The translations under genes and the position numbers were made by a program. Below are positions 55,946 through 64,000 of a stretch of DNA of 64,000 bases, piece after piece. Numbering within the stretch: position 1 is the stretch's first letter; each line of letters begins with the position of its first letter. Source of the DNA: Anaspis maculata (taxonomy: Eukaryota; Arthropoda; Insecta; Coleoptera; Scraptiidae); NCBI GenBank assembly GCA_949128115.1, contig OX421962.1:98424836-98488835 (forward strand), in the 5' to 3' direction. The notes beneath the pieces were generated by a model that was given only the letters and a program-made list of their open reading frames with translations, did not search any database and was not told the DNA's origin.

Positions 55946-57670
55946 TAGTGGACGTGGTAGCGAAAAACAAGTTGCAAATGATGATAAAGGCAAATCACTT
56001 TGCAGGATCGTAACTAAGACTTAAGTGAACGATTTGACCCGCAGTGCTTTTTCTTTTGTCCCTTAGGATTTGAATGGCGCCCCTTTTTCAAAAATGGCGG
56101 ATTTTATCTAGGGGCAGAAGGTATCGAATAGCGTGGTGATGTCCAGCTTTGTTGAAATATATGGAGCTATGTCTCGATCGGCTTCTGGGACATCGAACAC
56201 TATTTAAAAAAATGGTGGAACATTGACATTTATCGCAGGTAAATTTGGTGGAGGCGCCAAAATGAATTTAGTACGATCATAAGCAAATCGCTGTGAAATT
56301 TTTATTTTTCAATCGATTTTGACACAAGACATCCAATTTCCTAGGAAAGTAAATTCATCTTGTTATCTTATACCTTCCATAAAAAAGACATTGAGGAATG
56401 TTGAAAAAAAATTGAAAAATTATTTGAAAAAAAAGATTTATTTTTATTTTTTTTTCTTCATGAAAATTGCCTCATTCGTAGATTTCGATGTGCCTTTTCT
56501 AAATTTGCACTTTTCCGATTGATATCTTCGTAGTGCGCACCGCCATCTTGAAAAAATGATATCTGAAAAGAAGTTTTTGACAATATCTGAATTTTAGTCT
56601 ATGCAAGATTGAAATCTTCATATACGTATGGAAGTACATTCAATTCTACACAATTTGACACCTGAACCATCTCTGTGGGACTCGGGGTTCTTGAGCTAGA
56701 GCTTCCGGAAGTATCAATTTTCGGTGTTAAATAGTGACCGCGCCTATCGGATTTCACCACTGGATCACCACCATGTCTTAATCAAGTTACCCATGCATAA
56801 CGTGTCGTCATTTATCACAAATAATGAACATTGGTGGACCTGGCACAGCCCCAAGAGGTGATTTTTAATTCTTTTGGAACCGAGAGTTTATACTTCCAGA
56901 AGGTCTAGCTCAAGAACCGTAGGTCGCACAGAGCTGGTTCAGATGTCAAACTGTGGAGGATTGAATGTGCTTTCATATGTATATAAACATTTTAATGTCA
57001 CAAGAGCCAAAATTCAGATATTGTCAAAAACTTCTTTTCAGACATCATTTTTTCAATATGGCGGCGCGTGCGGCAAAGATAAAAATCGGAAAATTGCAAA
57101 TTTAGAAAGGGCACATCAAAATCTACAAATGAAGCAGTTTTCATGATAATAGAAAATTATGAAAAACTCTTTTTTTTTCAAATAATTTTTCAATTTTTTC
57201 TCCAACATTCCTCAATGTCATTTTTTATGGAAGATATGAGGTAACAAGAAGTATTCACTTTTCTACAAAATGAGATGTCTTGTGTTGAAATCGGTTGAAA
57301 AATAAAAATGTTACAGCAATCTTCTTATGACAGTACTAAATTCCTTCTGGCGCCTCCACCAAATTTGCCTGCGGTAGATGGCAATGTTCCACCATTTTTT
57401 TAAATAGTGTTTGATGTCCCAGAAACCGATTGAGACATAGCCCCATATATTTCTACTAAGCTGGACATCACTAGGCTATTCGATACCGTCTGCCCCTAGA
57501 TAATATCCGCCATTTTAAAAAGAGGGCGCTATTCAAATCCTAAGGGACGAAAAGAAAAGCACTGCGGGTCAAATCGTTTATTAAGGTCACAGTTGTAACC
57601 CTGCAAAGTGGTTTGCCTTTATCATCATTTGCAACTTATATTCCCTATTTCGGTTGAACCACGTCCACTA
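55946..57670. mobile_element. 1.7-kb palindromic element inserted in Gypsy-2 integrase
   Basis: Two arms of about 780 bp (about 55946-56728 and 56885-57670) are inverted copies with moderate divergence, joined by a loop of about 155 bp. The outer ends are TAGTGGACGTGGT and its complement, flanked by TAA on both sides (55943-55945, 57671-57673). With a 3-bp duplication, removal of the element leaves the integrase frame in register, whereas a 2-bp duplication would not, so 3 bp is preferred. No transposase is encoded. A second partial copy opens the window at 1-213. Confidence 0.9.
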
Positions 57671-57673
57671 TAA

Positions 57674-58217
57674 AGAAAACCTCTTGGAATAGAGCTTGCG
57701 CCACCGTTTTAGATTCCTTGTCCGGAATAGGAATACTAACAAGATACTTTGACAAATCGCATATTACTGTAAGAGCATATTTATTACCGTCGATGGACAC
57801 CGGAAGTGATCCAATTGTATCAATTATCAAAAGCTCAAATGCTTTTGGTGGTGTTGGTGTGATAATCAATTTTTCTGAATCCCCTTTCATAGGTTTATTT
57901 AACTTGCATGACTCGCCATTTCTTATGAAATTTACCAAATCTTTTTTTATGTTTCTCCACTTGAAATACAATTTCAATTTCGACAACATTCTCTTGGAGC
58001 CCGCATGTCCTCCAAGTAGTGGATCATTATGAAATGTTTTAAAAATTTCTTTTCTGTCATTTTCGTCGGATAGTGTGATAATAGGGGTACAAATCGCGAT
58101 TTTTACATGTGCAAGGGTTCGATTTCCAATATTTTTAAATGCATTATTGCTTATTACTCTTAAAATTTCATCCTCGTTCTGAAGCTTCAATATTTTTATT
58201 TCATTGTCGCCGATCAT
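57674..58217 (-). pseudogene. Gypsy-2 integrase, N-terminal part
   Basis: A minus-strand frame of about 180 codons. It has the His pair of the zinc module (FHNDPLLGGHAGSKRMLSKL), a second half in which the first Cys has become Gly-Glu-Ser-Cys-like (NGESCKLNK), and the first catalytic Asp in LLIIDTIGSLPVSIDGNKYA. The frame runs on into the palindromic insertion at 57670 and ends there at 57645. Loss of the normal C-x2-C pair suggests decay apart from the insertion. Confidence 0.8.
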
Positions 58218-58639
58218 TATTATTCAACTTAGCAGATGCTCTAAAGCATTGTTAACGCTAGCGAGTTCCTTCTTGTTACTCGAGGGATTATCCTGTACTA
58301 TTACATCACCGGGCTTTACCCTGGATAACAAGACCTCAGCTGTTATCACTAGTGACTTTTTCATTAAAACTCGCAACACACTGTAAATTGTATTCCTGTA
58401 TTATCATACTTATTAGATTGGTCGAAAACTTTGAACTCAAGATGTGGTAAATTGAAGGTATCTTTATTGTTTGTTACCTCAAAAACTCCAACTCCATTTT
58501 GCTTATTCTGGTTTCCTTTTCCGATCGGTCAGTTTCTGTAAGATTTTTTTTTCCCTGGTTTGGGCTCGCGTCATTATTTTTGCTGCATTGAAATTTAAAA
58601 CCCTAAGTTCCTCAATATTTATCTTTCCTCTTCATGTAA

Positions 58640-58827
58640 TTGATTTCAAAATCGTATTTCTCCAATTCGAGGCGCATACGTGTTGGCTTGGAAGTAGGAT
58701 TCTTCACTGCAAATGAATAAACGAGTGGGCGGTGGTCAGATCTCACAATAAATCTCTTTCCGTATAATGGTTTGAAATAATTAACAGCCCAGTGAATTGC
58801 TGTTAATTTTTTTTCATTCGATTATTT
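58640..58827 (-). pseudogene. Gypsy-2 RNase H, C-terminal part
   Basis: The minus strand reads NEKKLTAIHWAVNYFKPLYG and then KRFIVRSDHRPLVY, the middle of Gypsy RNase H. It resumes the domain interrupted by the LINE insertion whose other side is at 60916. Between here and 58218 the sequence is too decayed to follow. Confidence 0.75.
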
Positions 58828-60915
58828 GAGTAGCCACTTAGGATAAAAACAATAAATTATAACAATAAAAATTAATAATAATGACGGTCGGCGGTCCCCA
58901 AAATGCTGGTGGCATTTCCCCGTTGAATGCAAAGGCTAATCTTTTGCAAGAGCCATGATTTGGCCCTTTTTTCGCCCGTGTTTGCGATGATTTTCCGCCC
59001 TATTTTGTCAGTTAGGGACTTAGCTTGATCCCCGAAGGAACCAAGGGTTTCAACGCCGAAGGGGATGAAGACGTAGTTCTCCAGGTCTGCGTATTTTCTC
59101 GTTTTGAGAACTTCAGCGTAGTTGGCGGCAGCAGCAGGTTCCTTCGTTGTCCGCGGAATATGGGTGGTGGCGAAGGTGTCAACACATGTTGCGTCCCAGA
59201 TAAGTGCTTTTCCGCGGTGCCAGGGTGTCAAAGTTACTCCATCTGGTCGTCTACCATCGGAGGTGGAGATACCGGGCGGTTCGAGTATTGATGGTATTCC
59301 TGCTGATGTCAGAGCGCGATGGAGAATGTCGTTGATAGAGGCGTGGCGAGGTGTTCTGCCTGACTGTTTGATGCAGCTGAGGCCGTGGCGGCCTAAGGTA
59401 TCAACTGGGGCGCCACAATGGCAACTGTGATGTTCGTAGATGGGACAGCCGAGGCGTAATGAGGCGGCGATACGTACAGATTCGTCATCAAGAAAAGTGC
59501 CGAGAGCGGTGGAAGGGATAGGGAGAAGCCAAGCGCCGGATTCCTTGGTGTTGACAGCTAGAAGGCGAGCGTGTTCGGTGGGATCAACTAATGTTTGTGA
59601 GAATAAAAATGACAGGTGTTTATTGGCAATTGGTAAGTCCCAGGACTTTTGGAAGCTGGGGAGATCCGGGGTAGTTGACCCGCTTGAAGTTTGCCAGTGA
59701 ATGTAAGCGTCTGATGTCATGTTTTCGATCGTTACGTCTTTAAAAAAAGACGGGATTAGGGAATGAACCAGACTGAAAACTTTATGACAAGACGATATGT
59801 AAGAAGGTAATGCGAGGTCGGAGATTTTGCGAATGCCAAGTCCTCCTAATTTAATCGGTAGTGAAGTTTGAAGAAATTGATTGTCGTCTAAATGGATATT
59901 TAAAAGCGTTTCTAGTGTTAATTTTAGAGTGGTGTCGAATTTGTTCATAATAGTATGAAATTGCCAGATAGGGGAGCAACGTAAGAAGTATTGGAGTCGA
60001 GGTATAAAGAGACAATTTTTGAGGAGAAATAGGCTTGTATGTGCTGGTAATTCTGAAAGTTTAGAAAATAACATTTCGGATTGGGAGAGTTTTTTATTCA
60101 GAGTGGGTTCAATACTGTTGTTGAGGAGAGGAGCGCCCAGAATGTGTAGTTTAGATGAGGTGATAGTAGGAATTTTAAAAGGGAATCGATCAAAGAAATC
60201 ATCAATTGATGAAGGATTTGACGAAAATATTTCGCATTTGTCGATATTAAGTGATAGACCCAATTCGCTGGATTCTTTTAAAATATAGATAATGTCTTCA
60301 GCGACAGAGTTAGGTGTACCACCAAGGATTCCATCGTCGAGGTACCAACAGTTCAGTGTTGAACGAAGTTTGTCGATGAGGTTGTGAATTCCTAGGGCGA
60401 ATAGGGCGGGTCCGAGGGGGTCACCTTGTTGAACCCCGGAAGAGGAAGGTATTGGGCTTCCGGATGTTAAAAGGATAGAACTATCGGAGTAGCATTGCCA
60501 GACAAACGGATAGATACTGGGGAAGTGAGATTTAGCGAGTTGAAGGAAGGAATCGCGTCTTAGGGAGTTGAAAGCATTCGAGAAGTCTAGTTTAACGAGG
60601 ACGTAGTCAGTGTTTTTGTCTTCTTGTGATTTTGTGATAAATCTTCTGGTAGCGTGGACAATAGCTTCAGATCCAGATGAAGTGCATACGCCTAATTGAG
60701 ATGGTTGAAGTAGAGTTTGTAGTTTGTCGGTGATCGAAGTGCAGCAAATTTTAGCGGCGATGCGGCGGAAAATGCTACCAATGGCTATTGGTCGGATTCC
60801 GCCTTCCTTCTTCTTAAGGGCGATGAGTGTTCCGCCGTAGAGAATTCTGGTTATTTCTGGGGGAACATCTCCTCGTAGCATTAGGTTAATCAAGTTTGTT
60901 AAATTTTCGAGGAAT
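58828..60915 (-). mobile_element. 5'-truncated LINE inserted in Gypsy-2 RNase H
   Basis: About 2.1 kb of minus-strand sequence interrupts the RNase H domain of the decayed Gypsy and carries the frame at 58872-60893. A short AT-rich 3' segment with ATTATTAAT-type repeats follows the stop. The 5' part of the LINE (N-terminal DNA-binding region and the first RT motifs) is missing. Exact edges are inferred from where the Gypsy protein match stops and resumes; a target duplication was not clear. Confidence 0.8.
58872..60893 (-). CDS. LINE reverse transcriptase with restriction-like endonuclease (partial, 673 codons)
   Basis: The frame is open from a TGA at about 60910; the first codon shown is TTG, so this is a truncated N-terminus rather than a real start. 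RT motif A is KLDFSNAF (Asp 103), motif B is SSGVQQGDPLGPALF (about 151-165), and the catalytic box is YLDD at 184-187. At the C-terminus a Cys-His cluster (CHCGAPVDTLGRHGLSC, about 491-507) is followed by RRPDG (Asp about 551) and IWDAT (Asp about 567). This layout fits the restriction-like PD-(D/E)XK endonuclease of R2/R4/NeSL-type LINEs rather than the AP endonuclease of jockey/CR1. All visible catalytic residues are intact over 673 codons, so the insertion is much younger than its Gypsy host. I cannot assign the clade more exactly. Confidence 0.85.
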   Translation of the reverse strand: MINLMLRGDVPPEITRILYGGTLIALKKKEGGIRPIAIGSIFRRIAAKICCTSITDKLQTLLQPSQLGVCTSSGSEAIVHATRRFITKSQEDKNTDYVLVKLDFSNAFNSLRRDSFLQLAKSHFPSIYPFVWQCYSDSSILLTSGSPIPSSSGVQQGDPLGPALFALGIHNLIDKLRSTLNCWYLDDGILGGTPNSVAEDIIYILKESSELGLSLNIDKCEIFSSNPSSIDDFFDRFPFKIPTITSSKLHILGAPLLNNSIEPTLNKKLSQSEMLFSKLSELPAHTSLFLLKNCLFIPRLQYFLRCSPIWQFHTIMNKFDTTLKLTLETLLNIHLDDNQFLQTSLPIKLGGLGIRKISDLALPSYISSCHKVFSLVHSLIPSFFKDVTIENMTSDAYIHWQTSSGSTTPDLPSFQKSWDLPIANKHLSFLFSQTLVDPTEHARLLAVNTKESGAWLLPIPSTALGTFLDDESVRIAASLRLGCPIYEHHSCHCGAPVDTLGRHGLSCIKQSGRTPRHASINDILHRALTSAGIPSILEPPGISTSDGRRPDGVTLTPWHRGKALIWDATCVDTFATTHIPRTTKEPAAAANYAEVLKTRKYADLENYVFIPFGVETLGSFGDQAKSLTDKIGRKIIANTGEKRAKSWLLQKISLCIQRGNATSILGTADRHYY

Positions 60916-61335
60916 CAATGGTACTTTTGTCAGCTTCTTCCTTTGTAAATTTTTTAGATGCAAATGCGATTGGTAAATCGTTTCCGTTGTGTTCCTGTGA
61001 CAAAAAGGGCGCCACATGCAATATTTGTGGCGTCAGTTGAAAGTATAAAAGTTTTTGAAAAATCTGGATACTGAAATATTGGTGGTATCATCAATGCCTT
61101 TTTTAAACTCAAAAAAGTACTGTTGCAATCTGGTAGTCTCCTTTTTTCCTTTTTTTGTAAGCTGATTTAGTGGAGAAGTTATTTCAGCAAAGTTTCTTAT
61201 GAAACGCCGATAATAATTAGCGAATGCTACGAAACGCTTGGCTTCATCAGCGTTTTTTGGAATAGGAAAATTTTTAATTGCATCGAATTTTGCTGAGTCA
61301 GGTAGGACTCCTTTGTCTGAAATGGTATGGCCCAA
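60916..61335 (-). pseudogene. Gypsy-2 RT thumb and RNase H start
   Basis: The minus frame gives MGHTISDKGVLPDSAKFDAI and FVAFANYYRRFIRNFAEITS, the RT thumb/connection of Gypsy elements. After a frame change, a decayed RNase H start follows with SQEHNGNDLPIAFASKKFTK. The LINE insertion begins directly after the next few codons. Confidence 0.8.
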
Positions 61336-61382
61336 ATATGTGACCCGATTTTAGAAAAATTGACATTTATTAGGATTTAACT

Positions 61383-61901
61383 TTAAATTGCTACTTCGGC
61401 ATATTTCAAAAACTTTTCTGAGAATTTATGAATGATGCCTTTCTGAACACCTGTGATTATAACATCATCAACGTACAAAAACGCCACATCGGGTAGTAGA
61501 CCCGAAAATGTCATTGTTATCATACGCTGAAAACTGTTACATGACACATTCAAGCCGAAAGGCAATCTTTTGAATCTGCATGAAGCACCTTCGATAGAAA
61601 AAGATGTGATATTTCGTGAGTTTTCCTCTAACAAAATTTGATGAAATCCGGCTATCAGGTCAATAACCGAGAACCATTTGGCCCTACCTAATTCATCTAG
61701 GATCGCCTCAATTCTTGGTCATGGGAATTTAAATATCTTGTACCAGTTTTTTATTAACTTGTCTGAAATCAACGACCAAACGCCATTTTTTCTCATAAGG
61801 GTCTTCCGCTTTTTTGGGGACGAGTATGAATGGAGAATTGAAAGGTGACCTGCTCGCTTCAATTGAGTTTCTTGTTTCAATAATTCTACCTGCCTTTTCA
61901 C
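61383..61901 (-). pseudogene. Gypsy-2 reverse transcriptase core
   Basis: Minus-strand pieces include WSLISDKLIKNWYKIFKFP near 61719-61800 and, in another frame, RIEAILDELGRAKWFSVIDL (motif A Asp) at about 61640-61715. RFKRLPFGLNVSCNSFQRMI (the LPFGL...FQR block) and FLYVDDVIITG (catalytic YVDD) follow at 61383-61634. At least one frameshift near 61719 and a break near 61370 disrupt it. Catalytic Asp residues are still present, so inactivation is by frame breaks rather than active-site change. Confidence 0.85.
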
Positions 61902-61970
61902 TTTTTGTTTTTGCGATTGTGGCAGTCTGTATGGTTTTATGTAGACGGGTGTTTTATCTGTTAACGTGAG

Positions 61971-62177
61971 TTACTGTTCGTAAAAGTTGTTATGTGTTGA
62001 TATATCCTCCTCTGAAGCAAAAATATCTGAAAATTCTTCGCAAAAGGCAAATAATTTATCTTGAACATATAGCGGTATATCTTTTTGAAATTTTGATAAA
62101 ATTGTCTTGAAACGTGTGTCCTGAAGTGTTAAGCGTATGTAGTCGAAAACGGAATTGGTTTTCACATGTTTATTCAT
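61971..62177 (-). pseudogene. Gypsy-2 region upstream of RT
   Basis: The minus frame ends ...FCEEFSDIFASEEDISTHNN and FYEQ. This is the segment before the RT fingers in many Gypsy elements, in which a phrase like F-D-I-F-A is followed by H. An in-frame TAA comes directly after EQ, although the protein match (KTPVYIKPYRLPQSQKQ) continues beyond it, so the stop is a decay mutation. Confidence 0.7.
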
Positions 62178-62180
62178 CGG

Positions 62181-64000
62181 AGTCGATAATACATGTTAAC
62201 TAACTCTGAATTGTTATTCGCTTATTATATTTGCACCGGACGTTGCTCCTTTGTCTAGTCCCTATATTCGCTGAGTAGGTGAAATACATTCATCGCGGAA
62301 GTGCGTTACACGCGGTTTGTGTAATTAATAAGTGGTTAATAATGGGGCACCACAAAACCAAGAATTTTGTGATAACTGCCCAAAAAATTTTTTTTTTTTT
62401 TAAAGACTATATTATGGATGTGCGTTGTGGCAAAGAGGTGTATGTCTGTCTATAGTATAGGATGAAGATCCCCTAATTCTACAACAATCCACAAACACAG
62501 AGACAAAGCCCGCGAGATTCTCCCGTTGCCTCATCCAAATCTCTGATACATAGTTTTATCTCTTCCAGCAAGTCGCGGCAAGACCACGCGAATTTCTAAA
62601 TTTCTTCGCACCTTCCGCACTCTTCATTCCGGCCACTCCCATTCCAGCCGCGCGGAATTCCGGCGGGGCATTCGCATGGAAATTTTGTATATTATGAGAC
62701 GTGCTCTCGCATTTTAGTCGATGACAATGAGAATTTTATTAATATTTCAGCTAAAAGTCCGTCCGCGAGCACTGCAAATCCAACATTTAATCAAAACGCG
62801 AGCACCCCGTGCACACACACAGGAAGAAAAAAAGGTTTTTCTTTTTTCTTTTTTCGGTTTTATACACAGCCTAATTTCCGTCTCGCCAAAACTGAGCCGC
62901 GGTATTATACGAGATTATTAGTTTAATTTGTCTTGACAGAAGTTATGAGGGTGGGCTTGCGGGCCCTTCATCAAGCACCCACTCGGCAGGCAGCCCAGGA
63001 AACGGCGTCACGGCAGAAGGTGCGGAAGAGGCAGAAGGGACGCGGCCGGGATATTGTTGCGGATTATATATTTTTTAATTAGAATGAGAGTTGTCTGGGT
63101 TAATGTTGCTCTCTGGAGAATTCAGACCGGAGCGTGTTTTCTTAAAATTAAACGAGATAAATCTTTATTCGTGTTATTTGCTCACGAATAATAATGCTCG
63201 GATGAAGCGGGATGGAGCTATGAGTTTTGAGAGGGTGCAAGCGTGGAAAAAAAGAGACGGAATGCTATACTTCTGGAGATGATGAAAATGAGATCAATGT
63301 TGCAAAAGTTGCAAAATGAAAATAGCTCGTAAATCTCAGGATTATAGCAGGGCGCTTGTAGCGCGCCAATATACCTACCTGTGTAGGTACCGAAATAAAA
63401 TTTGCTTGGGAGTTGAGGGGTGCGAAGGTGTAAATATAAAATGTGCGTTGATCGGAAAGCTTCAACACGAGCAACGAGAAGAAAGTTTGGTAAAGCAAAT
63501 TTCTTTCGCCAGCGCTGTGAATTGGAAATTTGCTTCCAAGTATTTGTTCCCAAGTTTTTGTTCCAAGCGTCGCGATAATTTTCCCACACAAATTATACTT
63601 GATTACTTATGTTATATTATTAGAAAATTGAGCAACACTTGAGCGCGTGCGAAGCAAGATAGGTGACAAAACAATAAGGTGCTGTGGCGGAGTTTATTTG
63701 GAGACGGATGCCGACGCAAACTCCTCCTCGTCCAGACTCTGATAAAGTTTTCTTAGTATGCAGACCATAAAAACTTCTCAAATTAGTGCTCTAGTTCTCA
63801 CAAGAAAGAAGTAGAAAACCTAAAGAAACCCAAAGAATGAACCTCTTATTGCCGCAGTAGGATTGGAAATCCCTTTGGGAACTATCAGTGAGTGCTGTCA
63901 AACTCTGGTGATTTCTGAACAATTCGGTGAAAAAACCAGGTCTTCAATGTTGTGAGGGCTTAAATTTGGGAAGCCAGTCCGGTCCAGCCTTAGCGGTATT
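62181..64000. other. No recognised gene
   Basis: Immediately right of Gypsy-2 I cannot identify an LTR, gag or protease. Frames at 63218-63642 overlap on both strands and have no domain. A T-rich run lies near 62388-62402. Confidence 0.4.

Larger units (their letters stand above)
55650..62180 (-). mobile_element. Second Gypsy element, decayed, minus strand, with two large insertions
   Basis: Read on the minus strand, the order is: connection before RT (62177-61971), RT (61901-61033), start of RNase H (61032-60916), a LINE insertion (60915-58828), rest of RNase H (58827-58640), integrase zinc finger and first catalytic part (58217-57674), a palindromic insertion (57670-55946), and the remaining integrase (55945-55650). 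Several stops and frameshifts are present. LTRs, gag and protease cannot be recognised: the 5' part is missing beyond about 62180, and the 3' end is cut at 55650 by a junction with another Gypsy. Its protein sequence is distinct from the 14-kb family. Confidence 0.85.

Overview
The window looks like a repeat-rich intergenic or intronic stretch of an animal nuclear genome, most likely an insect. The evidence is spliceosomal-type exon borders, Ty3/Gypsy elements with 4-bp target duplications, jockey/CR1/I-like LINE 3' ends, a Penelope-like element, tRNA-headed SINEs with A and B boxes, and Tigger- and Harbinger-like terminal inverted repeat (TIR) elements. TTGAA and TAA tails and many GTAGGTACCTAC-type strings are common in hemipteran and lepidopteran DNA, but they do not fix the species. 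I see no bacterial genes, operons, CRISPR arrays or rRNA. No complete host gene is visible. The best host candidate is one 74-bp exon at 1327-1400 (+).

Layout. 1-12.8 kb: mostly unrecognised DNA with LINE 3' ends (3.24-3.64 kb +, 6.68-7.09 kb -), a small inverted-repeat element at 8.3 kb and decayed Gypsy RNase H remnants (8.46-9.30 kb, 12.83-12.95 kb). 13.81-19.76 kb: a young, nearly intact Ty3/Gypsy element with 507/510-bp LTRs, a tRNA-Leu-type primer site, fused gag-protease-RT-RNase H, integrase, polypurine tract and an ATAT target duplication. One frameshift separates RNase H from integrase. 20-33 kb: inverted-repeat elements of several sizes, a hammerhead-like hairpin (26.73-26.87 kb), a compound palindrome (30.66-31.56 kb) and the 3' part of a Penelope-like element with GIY-YIG endonuclease and a second hammerhead-like motif (31.83-32.60 kb). 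33.3-50 kb: a SINE with a 24-bp target duplication, paired dispersed repeats, a 2.3-kb TIR element carrying a cryptic tandem repeat, a LINE 3' end, a solo LTR of the 13.8-kb family disrupted by an 0.8-kb insertion with a THAP-like fragment, and a 1.2-kb hairpin whose left arm is split by a SINE.

50.9-62.2 kb is a nest of elements inside elements. A truncated copy of the 13.8-kb Gypsy family (LTR piece plus gag piece) holds a Tigger-like element, which itself holds a Harbinger-like element and a SINE. The gag piece abuts a second, decayed minus-strand Gypsy. That Gypsy is interrupted in its integrase by a 1.7-kb palindromic element and in its RNase H by a LINE fragment encoding reverse transcriptase plus a restriction-like endonuclease. 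62.2-64 kb holds nothing I recognise.

The parts work as parasites rather than as one pathway. Autonomous families (Gypsy, LINE, Penelope) supply enzymes, and SINEs, solo LTRs and coding-free TIR elements are their likely dependants. The density of nested fragments in both orientations and of long hairpins makes small-RNA production from this locus plausible, but that is inference.
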